From Agaricus subrufescens (Eukaryota; Basidiomycota; Agaricomycetes; Agaricales; Agaricaceae): a DNA stretch of 64,000 bases. Positions 23,946-35,299 of the stretch are shown here, piece by piece. The notes beneath the pieces are model-generated. The model saw only the letters and a program-made list of their open reading frames with translations. It did no database searches and was not told where the DNA came from. The first letter of the stretch is position 1; each line of letters begins with the position of its first letter. The stretch is taken from NCBI GenBank assembly GCA_029945375.1, contig CM057066.1, positions 806,001 to 870,000 of the forward strand, given 5' to 3'. The position numbers and the translations under genes are program-made.

Positions 23946-25299
23946 ATGGCGAAGCAGCGAAGCGTTCTGACACGTGGGTTGACCAATGTTATCGGGCTTG
24001 GGCTGATAGGACTGGGATTGTCGTATGTTGCGATCGTGTCTGTGGTCATGATTCCTATGGTGCAGACGTAGTGAGTGGTGCATGGCTACGTGTCTTTCGC
24101 GGGCGCTCATATTCGCGTTTTTCCCCTGAAGCATAACATACGCTCATCATCTGGAGTATTTCGGCTTCAACAAGTTTGATCTCCCTGAGAATTACGGTTT
24201 GGCACGTAAGTGTTAATCGCATATAATGATTCACCATTCACAACTTCTCTCCTGAAGCGGGAAAAACTGTGAACATGAAGCTTTCGAGCTTGGACAATAC
24301 CACCCTCGGAGCATGGTTCATCTTCGCCGACTCCATTCACCGCCAAACCGCTCTCCAACCTTCCTCAAAAGAAGACCAGCTCGCTCATATACCCGATGCA
24401 TTAAAATCTAGGCCGACTATTCTATTTCTTCACGGCAACACAGGAACGCGCGCTCTTCTTCAACGCATTACTGTCTACACTGGTTTAACCGCCCGTCTGG
24501 ATGCTAATTTGTTTGCAGTTGATTATCGTGGATTTGGTGATAGTGCTGGACAACCTACGGTGGAAGGTGTGGCTAAGGACGCGAGGGCAGCTTGGGATTA
24601 CCTCATGCTTCAGGGTGCTAAGCCTCAAGACGTCCTCATTGTAGGTCACAGTCTGGGTACTGCGATCGCTAGTTTACTGGCGGCTGACCTCGCTAGGGAT
24701 GGGAGCGAACCTAAAGGGCTCGTCCTCATGTCAGCATTTTCGTCCCTCCGCAAGTTGATGGAACAGTATTATTTGTTCGGCTTCATACCCCTCTTGAAAC
24801 CACTCTCATACATACCGCATGGCCCGCGTTAGTATCATATTCTGGTTTGAGACGTCGGATGTTGACTATATTCCTAATAGGTTTATTGGCGTGGTCACTC
24901 GCGCATCGGTTCGATACTCTTACACTTGTGCCCGAAGTCAAAACTTCGGTTCTGATTGCTCATGGATTGGACGATTGGACTATACCTCATACCCACTCAA
25001 CTAATCTATTCGAATCTTTCCTCGAATCGCACCTCCCTTCTGCTCCGGGTTTGCCGATGAACCCAATGTCTAATTACAACTGGGACGAGTACGTAGCTCA
25101 GCAAGATAAGAGGTCAGAGGGTCGACGAAAAATTGTCCAAACCACTGTTATTGATGGTTTTGGGACGCTGGAAGAGTTTGTCGATCCCGAGAAGGGAGAG
25201 CGCCGGATAGCTATGCTTAAGACCAGTGCTGGTGCTCATGATATAGGTCGTCTGGAAGGGGTCCAGGACGTGATAGGGACGATGTTTGGTTTCTACTAA
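23946..25299 (+). CDS. Alpha/beta hydrolase, ABHD12/BEM46-like, membrane anchored
   Basis: A serine hydrolase related to ABHD12/13 and fungal BEM46 proteins, which act on lysophospholipids or lipid-like substrates at internal membranes. The N-terminal exon encodes a hydrophobic anchor (LTNVIGLGLIGLGLSYVAIV). Later exons give the oxyanion segment LFLHGNTGTRA, the nucleophile elbow GHSLGTA, the Asp in HGLDDWTIP and the catalytic His in SAGAHDIG near the end, so the triad is complete. At least three introns are seen: one after the anchor, one after GLA, and one at about 24829-24880, where a donor GTTAGT restores the frame to LLAWSLAHRFDTL. The gene starts only 237 bp after the F-box gene on the same strand. 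Confidence 0.93.
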
Positions 25300-25894
25300 T
25301 TAGTGTGCATTGCTGTATTCCTCTGTATCCTTCGTATTGTCTTTCCGATGTAGTATAGTCGGTCTCTATAGCCATAATTTAAGTATATAATCATTTTGAT
25401 TGGTAGCATGACCAGGGAAGCAACTCAATTGGACTGATCGGATTTACCATTTATATTCTGGTAGCTGACCCTCTTATTGTCTTCTGGCTGCGACCCTTCC
25501 ACAAAGACAATTAGTCCATTTCACTTTCAGAAGCTTGTCCAATGTTGGTTGACATCACCGGGTACTACATGTGATGAGCTGCTACCGGCTCGTTCCTTTG
25601 TTAGAGAGGACATATACTTAAGGCTATGTATGGCCGACCTACCCTCGTTTCGCCGACGCTGGACCTCTGGAGCTCCTAGCGCCATCCTCCTATCAACATA
25701 ACGCTCAGTCACTTACGTGTTTACGTCTACCTTGAAGTCGGACCTATCATCCGGGCTTTCTGATCTCTCTTCTTTTCATCTGCGACTCGCATTATCCGAT
25801 AAACTCCCCTTCTAGCGAGAGACGTTGACGACTCTTAATAGTAATCCGGCACTACACATCTTAATTCTTCGCCCCCTGTTATTACTTGACTACC
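25300..25894. other. Intergenic region upstream of the serine-rich gene
   Basis: Contains the hydrolase 3' flank and a pyrimidine-rich stretch just before the next start. Short frames here are not convincing genes. Confidence 0.5.
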
Positions 25895-27599
25895 ATGGAC
25901 TCTCTCGAATCCCTACCTGCTACCTTCAATACCCGTGTTGTTTTTCCTCCTCCACCTCCGACCAGCAATTCCCTGACATCGGTTCAACGCGCTCAGCTTC
26001 GCAAATCTACGAAGAAATTAGGACAGATCCTTGGTGAAACTCCGCATCTGTTAGATGAGGACGTTGTCAGCATCCTAGGTGGGTCAAATAGCTCCTTCCA
26101 TTCTCCCCTCTGGGACCCCCTTCATTTTTCTCGCATCATTGTTCTGCCAAATGTTGAGATAACGGCACTAATAATCTCTTATATTACTTGTTTGTTGTCA
26201 CATTCTTATAGGACCGGTGCATGTTGAACTACCACCACGAAACGAAGCACCATCTCCTGTCTATTCTGACTCTTCTTTGGATTCATCATCCTACTTCTCG
26301 AGTTCATCCTCAAGCTTATCACACTCCTCGCATCCCTACGCCACTGCATGTGCTACATCCTTTGAACACAAGCCGTCAACAACTCGTAGTCCACCCACAC
26401 GCAAGTCTTCACTCGGGCTCAGGTCTTCCTTCGACCGCTTGACCGACCACTTCGATTCTCATTCCAACATTAATAAACCGGGTCCTCCTATCCTCCGGTT
26501 GGCCGTTTCACCACCACCATCACCTACTTCTGAGAACAGTGCTTCTCCGTCATCTTCATCATCCCCTGTTTCAAATCGAACTTCTGGAAAGCTCAATTCT
26601 TCCATTCATAAACGCTCTACCTCCATTGACGACGATAACAAGAACCATTACTCCGCTATTTTCCACTCATCGCCGGCTTTGAATACCAGCGATATGAAGT
26701 TTACGTTACGTACCGCCCGTCCTTCTACGGCTCCCTCTCGGATTGGGCTGAAGGATTATGAGGATGAGGATATCGCCGAATCATCGTGTGATAGTCCTTC
26801 CTCCATTTCGGCATCGGCTTCGAGTGCCCGTCGACGAAAGATGGAAAGAATTCGGAAGTTGTTGGGATATGAAGTTCCTGTGAACCTTGTGTTTCCTGAT
26901 CAAGAAGAAAAGAAAGCCGTCAGGAATAACTCGGTCACATCGTCTATGATTATGAAGGATTTTGAGGTGATCTCAAATCCCGTTTCTCCCATGGCTGTCG
27001 CTGCTACAGTTGTCCCCCGTTCGAAGGCGAATGGGAAAATTACAAGTGCTAGGGATTCTATGGGCGAATTTACGCCTCACAAGGCTAATCGCCAAGAACA
27101 GCAGAAGTCCAGAAAATCAGGTCCGAAGCAGCATGCGAAATCGAGTTCATTACCATCAACGCCTTCTCCGCCGGCCCTAGTTCAGGCTTTTACATCATTA
27201 CCTCCCCTTGACGAGGACGCCTCGCAGAAAAGGTTATGCGTTATAGTAGAAAGTCCTGAAGAGCATGGATCAAGTGGTTTGGAAGGTTTTGGATTAGGTG
27301 GCTGTACGACCAGTGGTACGAAACCTCGAACAACGACAATGATGAAGAAATCGAGTTTAACAGGACAGCCGCCTCGGCAAGATGATTTATTTACTACCAA
27401 TCATGGTGGACGTAAGCCCCAAAGAATAAACCAAGAAGAAGATACTATGAGTAAATTATGGAGTACGAGGAGAGGGTATACGGGATGGGATCGTTCGATG
27501 ATGTTGGGTCGTATTTCGGAATCGCCGTTGTTGTGTTTGGAGGATGAGAAGAGATATATGACTGGATTCCGGAAATCACCTGTTTATGTGGATTTCTGA
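25895..27599 (+). CDS. Unrecognised serine-rich protein with two short helical 'K-L-G-E' motifs
   Basis: I do not recognise a named family. Two exons (25895-26078, 26212-27599) join in frame to 523 residues. The first 60 residues contain a basic helical segment, RAQLRKSTKKLGQILGE. A similar segment, RRRKMERIRKLLGYEVP, recurs near residue 220. Between and after them the protein is low-complexity Ser/Pro with poly-Ser runs and many Ser-Pro sites, suggesting a disordered phosphoprotein. No signal peptide, membrane segment or catalytic motif is visible. It lies downstream of the ABHD12-like hydrolase and convergent with the hemerythrin gene. The intron of 133 nt is longer than usual here. Confidence 0.8.
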
Positions 27600-28042
27600 A
27601 GTTGGGGTATGGACGTTGGCTTATATGGTGCTTTCTGTCTCTGAACGTTTGTTCAATTCGTTTTCCTTTCTTTTTGGGAAAGGGAAAGAAGATGGAACTA
27701 TTTATCGTAAATAGCCTGGCGCTTTTTATGTATGGCTATAACAGTTTTATGACGATGATGCTTGCCTCCGGTGGAGGATACGGGAACAATTTACAGAGGC
27801 GATATTTGCCTTCGGGTTCTACACTCAGTCCAGTTGCTTTCGACATTCACGTTATATCCCGGTTGAAACGGCTCATCGGAAAAAGTAGTCTCCTCCAATC
27901 CAACATGGCAACTGTCCGGTCCGAGCACAAATCTCCCAACAACTTACTGACGTTATCACAGTCATTATAGAATTGAGCGCGATTCGATATTAAGCACCGG
28001 AAATGAAACTTGTGTACAATAAGAACTCATGGTTTTACAATA
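27600..28042. other. Convergent intergenic spacer
   Basis: The shared 3' flank of the serine-rich gene (plus) and the hemerythrin gene (minus). A 122-codon plus frame at 27602-27970 lacks any recognisable feature and I do not call it. Confidence 0.55.
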
Positions 28043-28931
28043 TTATATGTTACGCCCGACTTCTTGTTCCTCTTCCTCAGTCGGGAAAGTGGTGAAATAG
28101 TCCTTGAGCTTGTCAATCGGAGCTGAGAGGAAACCAACAAATGTCTCGTAAGGAGGGCGGGCAGGAGCGCTGGGGTGGGGCCTGTCGGATTCCGTCAGAT
28201 TATTAGAGTAGATGCCAGATTGGAATGGACTAGCCTTGTAGGAACAAATTGCTTGGTTCGCTTGAAACTCTTGGCGACCTCCATGCTTTGCTGAGGGCCT
28301 ATAGCCTCCTCTAAAGGTGGAAGATCATTTGTTTCTTCACTTTCAGCATGGCGTTTCAGATGATCAACAATATCTTGCATTAGAGAAGAGTGATCTTGTG
28401 ATCCTGGCGCCAGTCCCTGAAGACTGTAAAGCTTCTCTTTGACATACTAAGAGTGCGATGCGGCTTTAGGCTAGGTAAGTATGTTGAGATAGAAATGTCG
28501 CTTACTTGGTGATCCCGCCTATCACTCTCTGCGAGATTATACCCGTCGGCACCAAGATATTTTTCCATAAGAGGATAGACGACAATTTCTTCGCCTACCG
28601 AATGTCTCGCTACCTCCCAGGTAAAAAGATTGGCCCAGCGCTCCTGTGCACTGGGATCATTCGGGTGTTTCTTGTATTCATCGAAGTAAGCAAACATCTA
28701 AGTTTGTTTGCTGTGAGCACGGTACTAGATACCCTAGGGTAAGACCATTCTTACCTCGCGGTGATCTTTTGTGATAGCATCTTTGAGAGATGGTCCCTGT
28801 GTGGTAGCTGTAGCCATTGTTCTCGAAAATCTTTGAGCGGCAGTTGTCGAAGTGTAGCCTTTTGACTTTATGCTACAGACAGTAGAATTCAATATGGGGG
28901 AAGAACGGAGTATCGCAGACTTCAGCATCAT
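28043..28931 (-). CDS. Hemerythrin/HHE cation-binding domain protein, probably mitochondrial
   Basis: HHE-domain proteins fold as a four-helix bundle with a di-iron or other cation site and serve in iron or oxygen sensing. The ATG at 28931 opens a basic, acid-poor leader (MMLKSAILRSSPILNSTVCS and following Arg/Lys), a likely transit peptide; an ATG at 28817 (MATATTQGPSLKDAI) is the alternative cytosolic start. The ligand pattern is spread over exons: ITKDHRE, then FAYFDEYKK, VARHSVGEEIVVYP, SDRRDHQ, and DHLKRHAESEE near the C-terminus. The intron at 28234-28182 uses a GC donor and AG acceptor; only this splice continues the frame to the C-terminus (ending EEEEQEVGRNI). The gene is divergent from the methyltransferase gene, with 171 bp between start codons. 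Confidence 0.9.
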
Positions 28932-29102
28932 TTTTTATCTATGACCACATCCTCATACAAAATATATATGACTTCACAGAGTGGAGGGGGATGTCGCTGA
29001 AGTGACGTCGGTCTATGAATCACATGGTGATCCGGTGCTGACTAAGCATCAGTCCGGGTTTCTTGCGCTGTTCAATCACGACGCGACACGAACACCACGA
29101 CC
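28932..29102. promoter_or_regulatory. Putative bidirectional promoter, hemerythrin / phospholipid methyltransferase
   Basis: Only 171 bp separate the two divergent start codons (28931 minus, 29103 plus), so both promoters must lie here or overlap. An AT-rich patch (AAAATATATATGA, around 28960-28972) could serve as a TATA element for either gene. Confidence 0.5.
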
Positions 29103-29897
29103 ATGGCCGAAAAACTACAAGAGCTTTGCTCCTTTTTCGTTGAGAACATCGATGTAAACCAAAAATCTCTTCTGGTTTCTCTTGCTGCGATTATATTCAA
29201 CCCCACCGCATGGAACATCGTCGCTCGCAACGGTAAGGCCCCACGCATTTAATAGTACCCGCCTATTTTTAAAATGTACTCCTCATAGAATACCACAACA
29301 AGACAATCACCCGTCTTTTTGGTAATAATCCTCGTCATGGGTGCTATTTTCTAGCGCTCCTCATCTTTGGTGCTGGATTGTTCCGAGACTCGCTCTACCA
29401 CAAAGCACTCGCCGACCAACCTACGGCTTCAATCCTCCCTGAGCCATTCGCGACTTATGTGCCCATTGCCCTGTTTTGTATTGGTCAACTTCTCGTCATC
29501 ACATCAACATGGGCACTTGGTATCACTGGTACCTTCTTGGGTGACTATTTCGGTATACTGATGGATCACAGAGTAACTGGGTAAGCAATCTCCCAAGGTG
29601 TCCTCTGCCTTCTTTGATTGAAGCTGCCTTTTACTAGATTCCCATTCAATGTTTTGAACGATCCTATGTATGTTGGAAGTACCTTTTGCTTCCTCGCTAC
29701 TGCCCTTTGGTACGAGAAGCCGGCTGGTATTTTGATCACGTTCTTCGTGTGGAGGGTCTACGCAGCAGCTCTTAACTATGAAGGGTAAATAATTCTCTCT
29801 TATTCCATCATTCTCATGGCTGACTCTGTTGAACTATAGTCCGTTTACGACGATGATCTATGAACAAAGGGCCAAGGCCGTCAAAAAATCCTCATAA
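29103..29897 (+). CDS. Phosphatidylethanolamine N-methyltransferase family, methylene-fatty-acyl-phospholipid synthase (Opi3-like)
   Basis: This integral ER enzyme carries out the last methylations of PE to phosphatidylcholine with S-adenosylmethionine. Exons beginning at the ATG at 29103 and ending at the TAA at 29895-29897 encode roughly 205 residues, matching the usual Opi3 length. Seen are hydrophobic segments (LLVSLAAIIFNPTAWNIVA, CYFLALLIFGAGLF, PIALFCIGQLLVITS), the conserved VLNDPMYVGSTF, and the late SAM-site region WYEKPAGILITFFVW with a following Tyr-Glu pair. Short introns of about 50-60 nt interrupt it at about 29233, 29582 and 29786. It is divergent from the hemerythrin gene. 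Confidence 0.93.
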
Positions 29898-30276
29898 AAT
29901 GTTTCCTTCAAAATTCACTTGGCGTATCTGCCTGTTACACTCCATCTTTTCAATACCAAATTTAAAACATTAACTCTCATCAGTTGATTCATTGGAATTT
30001 CCCATTCTCATCGGCATACCCTCAACCGGCTTCAACGCCACTTAGATTAACATTTTTGTTGAATACATTGTATTTTTTTAGAGCTTGTTTACAGGCACAT
30101 AGATGCAATGTTAGTTCATGTTTCAGCCTTTGGCATCCACGGAAGGACATGTCCAAGATCGAGACGCAGGTGTTTTTACCAAAGTCCGCTTTGTAGATTG
30201 TTCGCATATTGATGATTGAAAAAGGATCTAGTTACAGAAACATACCCACATTGATTCTTTCTGATATCATCTCATT

Positions 30277-32091
30277 CTACGACGTAGCTGTTTTTTGTTT
30301 GTCCAGATAATCTAAGGCGATTGCGCGCTCCTTCTCCGGATCCGTAGTTGTCCAATACCAGTTCTCCTTCACAACACGAGATAATTCTTCCAGCATGGCC
30401 ATAGGGACGTCATCACCTTCCTGGACATGTTCATAACCAAGGCCTTGGAATGTGCACAGATAACCTTGAGCTTTCGATGCTTTCGACCTTGAAATGGTGC
30501 TTGGAACGCGTACGAGATTATAAATATCAGCAATTTGATTGATCCAGAGGTCTGAACGCAATCGGCCAGCAGGCGAATGAGTAAGGAGTGACGCCAAGGT
30601 ATAGGCATCCTATCAATCAAACCCCATGAGGTCAACACGCCGCTGGTATCATACAGAATGACTGGCTGACCTCAATACCAACACCGGCGCCTGCGCCTTG
30701 ATGTGGGACCATTGCGTGGACCTGCGGCTGCTCAACAACCGAATGATCACCAGAACATTGAAATCAATACCGCGTCTCCCATCATGAATACCCGTCTCTT
30801 TGCAAAGATGTCCAAGTGGTCGAGAGTGTTTATCTGCCATTTCATCGGGCGTTTGATACACTGACGGTTGCCTGTGAGTATCCATGTAACAAATATATTT
30901 TTAGATAGAACGCCGCACAGATATGAGTGCTTGGAACTCTTCCTCCCACCCTTGAAAGTGGCTGAAAAGTTCAGCCTGGTCGACCGTTACACCTATGGAT
31001 TCTTTCCATGCTGTATTGTCCTCACGCAAGTGAACGGTCCCTATAACATTGAAATTTTTGCCCCCTGATACTGAATATACCACGACGTGCTGACAGAACC
31101 TCAGTTTCATATTCAATACATTGGTACAAGAGGGCCTACCTTTTTTTCCCTACGTAATATTTGATTGGGTTAACTGAGCCAACGGTCTGTCGCCAAGAAA
31201 ATCCACTGCTTACTATGATCCCGGGAAGATTCAAAATTCTGTGATTTGGGAAGACCCTGTTCAGTTCTTCTCGGTCAACAAGTCCCCGATATGCAACTGC
31301 ACCAGACCACACTTGTTCCATATATTTCTCATATTGTAATGGGTTTGGCAAGCGTTTCAGAAAGAGAGGTCGAACAGTTGACTTAACGCCATCTGCTACT
31401 ACGAGAATGTCACAGGATGCACTTGGTTTGTCGGCAAAGTGTAATGCTATGGGGGGAGAATGCTGTGTTGAGTCTTCTGACGAAGTCGATGCTTCCGTAT
31501 AGTCGATAAGGCGATGGGAGAGGTGAAAGTTACAAATGCTATTGATCTTTGTGCTGGAGCCCGGGAGGGGGAGACATTCAACGAAACTCCGCTGGAAATC
31601 GGCTCTATGGATCCGGAGCGCACCTCCTGTAGAAATTGATCATTATTCGTTATGTTGAGACTTGGAAATAACATTACCGCACTTACCCTCCTTGATGATA
31701 TCAGTTACTTTGAATCCGTCTCTTTGATCATCTTTTCTAATCTCGAAAACCACACCTTAATGTCTAGTAAGCTCGATCCCCGAGAGTTGAGGAAACGACG
31801 TACGGGGCTTCATATCCGGGTAGTGATCGAGCAACGGAATCAAAACATCTTTCATCCCTATCTTTTCCAAAATACACCACGTTCTGGGCCACAAGTTGAT
31901 TCCAGCACCAATTTCAGACAGTTCCGGAGTCGCTTCATATATATTTATCGCAAATTTTTGTTCTTTATCCAGTGCATTGAGGGCAACTGCAACTGTGAGC
32001 CCGACCAGGCCAGCGCCTCTAAAAAAGATTTAATTCAGATACTCAAAGAAACTTACATTATTACTATATGTACGCGGCTTTGTTCCGACAT
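30277..32091 (-). CDS. FAD-dependent class A monooxygenase, salicylate-hydroxylase-like (FMO3)
   Basis: A complete gene in duplication unit A. The ATG at 32091 opens a 35-nt exon ending within the Rossmann motif, read IIGAGLVG after splicing. Then come EIGAGINLWPRTW, an intron with donor GTACGT, VVFEIRKDDQRDGF, the exon GALRIHRADFQRSFV and the DG-type motif CDILVVADGVKS. MMGDA is spliced to a VHAMVPHQGAGAGVGIE-type FAD loop, and the stop is at 30277. I checked the long second-domain exon codon by codon on the minus strand and found no break. The GADG motif has Val-Ala-Asp-Gly, as in FMO4. The enzyme class is secure; substrate and pathway are not. Confidence 0.9.
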
Positions 32092-32229
32092 GAGGCGAGA
32101 AAGTGATTCAAGTTCCTAGCATTAAACATATGGAAAGTCTGAAAGTTTGCAGAACCAGGAGACTTACAATCCTACGAAGGAACGCAATTAAGGCTAGAGG
32201 AAGGAAGAACCTGAACATACATGGTTTTT

Positions 32230-32700
32230 TATCTACGTTGGCTTTCTATTCTTAGATGCCAATATTAGTCTCAGCAGTGGCCTGAACGCATATTGGCAAT
32301 TCGCCGTCCTTGTGTGTAGAATAGGAGCTTCTGTAAATCCGAAGTACCATCTTAAACCTCCTTCACCTGGCCTAAAGTCGAACATACATACTACTTTGCA
32401 TTTGAAGACGGCATTAGACGGTCTGAACTCAAGATCGGAAAGGTAGGCTAGATGGGGTTGAGCTCGGAGGATTAGAATCCCCTTCGGGCTGTATCCGGTC
32501 TTCAGGTGATATGCACGAGGGGTCGGCATGCCGTCAGGCTGCCCTGTGTCTACAGAAAAACAATTTCAGGTATTCACCTGAACAAAAGGAAGGTATTCCT
32601 ACTTCGGACATTCTCCCGCGTCCCGAAGCTCAATACCCTGTGCAATCCCAACTGCTCACATTATTTGGGGTGTCCGCCGGTCCCGGACTGGTCTATTGGG
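32230..32700 (-). pseudogene. Unidentified ORF remnant, copy A (upstream of FMO3)
   Basis: I do not recognise the product. On the minus strand the same short peptide blocks recur as in copy B: GMPTPRAYHLK followed by SPKGILIL, then FDFRPGEGGLRWYFGFTEA near the 3' end. Blocks are in different frames and separated by stops, so as it stands it is either a decayed gene or a gene with introns I cannot resolve. It sits between FMO3 and the eroded monooxygenase exons and was duplicated with them. Confidence 0.45.
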
Positions 32701-32924
32701 AATCATTGATTATCTATAAACTGCCTCTATCTGCGACGTGCGTGCCTGACAAGTGAACAATGAAATTTTCGCGAGATCCCGTGCCAGGCATTGCCCCTCA
32801 AAATGAGAAACGCTACCATATTATTTGCTATAGTGCTAGTCGGGCCCTGACTGTAGTGGTACCACCAAGTCACTGCTTGATTGATAATGCATAGCCCTCA
32901 TCCTTTCAACTCATGGCCCTTTAG

Positions 32925-33180
32925 CAGCTTTGCGTTACATTTCCGGATCCAAAGTTATCTAATTCTAGTTCCCCCCGACAAGGGATAGTTTCGTCCAATG
33001 ATACCTCCAATATGAGACCCGCATACAGGAATTTGATACAACGAAATCCTTATCAAGGTAAGTATATGAAGGCTGAATACCTACATCTCCCACGAAGAAA
33101 AGTGTCCATCGCCAGACAAAAACAGACCAAGTGGTCGGTACTGTTCAATTATCACATCGGCACAGACTGAGAAAAAAATA
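32925..33180 (-). pseudogene. Eroded monooxygenase exons, copy A
   Basis: Two stretches align with FMO exons in the same order and strand. Around 32930-32990 matches the last exon (TTACATTTCCGGATCC, compare FMO1 TTCCATTTCCGGATCT). Around 33080-33150 matches the exon coding for the GDA region (CATCTCCCACGAAGAAAA, ACCAAGTGGTCGG). The intervening exon material is mostly deleted and the frame is lost. This is a relic of another family member that lay next to FMO3. Confidence 0.7.
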
Positions 33181-33356
33181 GTATAACAATAGAGAAAAAA
33201 GGATCCGTATTGACTGTTGACGGGAATTGAAGGACATATCCAGTATCGAGACGCGCATATTTTGACCAAAGCCTGCTTCGTATATTGTTCGCATATCAAT
33301 GACAGATCCAGTTACAAGAACATACTTACATTGACTCTTTTTGATATCATCCCATT

Positions 33357-35169
33357 TTACAACATAGGCGTAATTTGTTTATCCAGATAACCCAAAGCGA
33401 CTGTGCGTTCCTTCTCCGGATCTGTAGTTGTCCAATACCAGTTCTCCTTCACAACACGAAATAATTCTTCCAGCATGGCTATAGGGACGTCATCACCTTC
33501 CTGGACATGTTCATAACCAGGGCCTTGGAGGGTGCACAGATAACCTTGAGCTTTCGATGCTTTTGACCTTGAAATGGCGCTTGGAACGCGTACGAGATTG
33601 TAAATATCAGCGACTTGATTGATCCAGAGGTTTGAACGCAATCGGCGGCCAGGTGAATGAGTAAGGAGTGACGCCAGGGTATAGGCATCCTATCAATCCC
33701 CATGAGGTCAACATGTCGCTGGTACCATATTGAAATGGTTGACTGACCTCAATACCAACACCGGCGCCTGCGCCTTGATGTGGGACCATTGCGTGGACCT
33801 GCGACTACTCAACAACCGAACGATCACCAGAATATCGAATTCAATACCGCATCTCCCATCATGAATACCCGTCTCTTTGCAAAGATGTCCAAGTGGTCGA
33901 GGTTATTTATCTGCCATTTTGTCGGACGTTTGATACACTAACGGTTGCCTATGAGTATCCATGTACCAAATATATGTATAGATAGAACGCACAGATATGA
34001 GTGCTTGGAACTCTTCCTCCCACCCTTTGAAGTGGGTGAAAAACTCAGCCTGGTCGACCGGCACACTTGTAGATCCATTCCATGCTGTATTGTCCTCACG
34101 CAAGTGAATGGTCCCTACCACATTATAAAGTTTACCTCCTGAGACTGGATATACCACGACGTGCTGACAGAACCTCAACTTCACATTCAGTATATTGATA
34201 TAAGAGGGCCTACCTTGTTTTTCCCCACGTACTGTTTAATTCCGTCAAAGGTCTCAACATTCTGTCACTAAGAATGTCAACTGCTTACCATAACCCCAGG
34301 AAGATTCAAAATTCTGTGATTTGGGAAGACTCTATTCAATTCTTCTCGATCAACCAGTCCCCGATATGCAACTGCACCCGACCACACTTGCTCCATATAC
34401 TTCTCATATTGTACTGGGTTTGGCAGGCGTTTCAGAAAGAGAGGTCGAATAGTTGATTTGATGCCATCTGCTACAACGAGAATATCACAGAATGCGTTTG
34501 GTCTGTCAGCAAAGTGTAATGTTATGGGAGGAGAATGTGATTTCGAGTGGTCTGACGAAGTCGACGCTTCCGTATAGTCGATGAGGCGATGGGACAGGTG
34601 AAAGTTACAAATGCTATTGATTTTTGTGCTGGAACCATTGAGTGGGAGACATTCAACGAAACTCCGTTGAAAATCGGCTCTATGGATCCGGAGCGCACCT
34701 CCTATAGAAATTGATTATCGTTTGTATGTTGACTGGGGAATTGCACCACCGTGCTTACCCTCCTTGATAATATCCGTCACTTTAAATCCATCTCTCTGAT
34801 CAGCTTTTCTGACCTCGAAAACCACATCTTAATGTCTAGTAAGCTCAATCCTCGAGAGATGAGGAAACGACGTACGGGGCTTCATGTCTGGGTAGTGATC
34901 GAGCAACGGAATCAAAACATCTTTCATCCCTATCTTTTCCAGAATTCGCCACGTTCTGGGCCACAAGTTGATTCCAGCACCGATTTCAGACAGTTCCGGA
35001 GCCGCCTCATATATATCGACTACGAATTTTTGTTCTTTATCCAATGCATTGAGGGCAACTGCGAATGTAAGCCCGACCAGGCCAGCGCCTCTAGAAAAGA
35101 GTTAATCTAAATTTAGATACTCAAAGAAACTTACATTATTGCTATATGTATACGGTTTTGTTCTGACAT
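33357..35169 (-). CDS. FAD-dependent class A monooxygenase, salicylate-hydroxylase-like (FMO4)
   Basis: A complete gene in duplication unit B and the closest relative of FMO3. The ATG at 35169 starts a 35-nt exon; the spliced Rossmann motif reads IIGAGLVG. Then come EIGAGINLWPRTWRILEKI, an intron of 48 nt with donor GTACGT whose acceptor changes an Arg codon to His compared with FMO3, CDILVVADGIKS, MMGDA followed by VHAMVPHQGAGAG, and a stop at 33357. Intron positions match FMO1-FMO3. The C-terminus ends DKQITPML, differing from FMO3 at the last few residues. No break was seen. Recent tandem duplication is the simplest origin. Confidence 0.9.
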
Positions 35170-35299
35170 CTGACGAGAAAGTGATGCTGTCTGGCATTAA
35201 ACATATGGAAAGGCCGAAAGCTTGTCGAAATGGAAGACTTACAATCACACGAAGGAGAGCGATTAAGGCTAGAGGAAGGAAGAGTGTGAACCTACATGG

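Larger units (their letters stand above)
30145..33230. repeat. Segmental duplication unit A (about 3.1 kb)
   Basis: Matches unit B (33231-36330) in the same orientation at an offset of about 3086 bp. Shared blocks include the gene 3' flank (GAGACGC...TTGTTCGCATAT), the whole monooxygenase gene, the unidentified ORF remnant upstream of it, and the eroded monooxygenase exons. By eye similarity is high across the gene and lower in the spacer, where units also differ by small indels. The exact borders are approximate. Confidence 0.85.
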
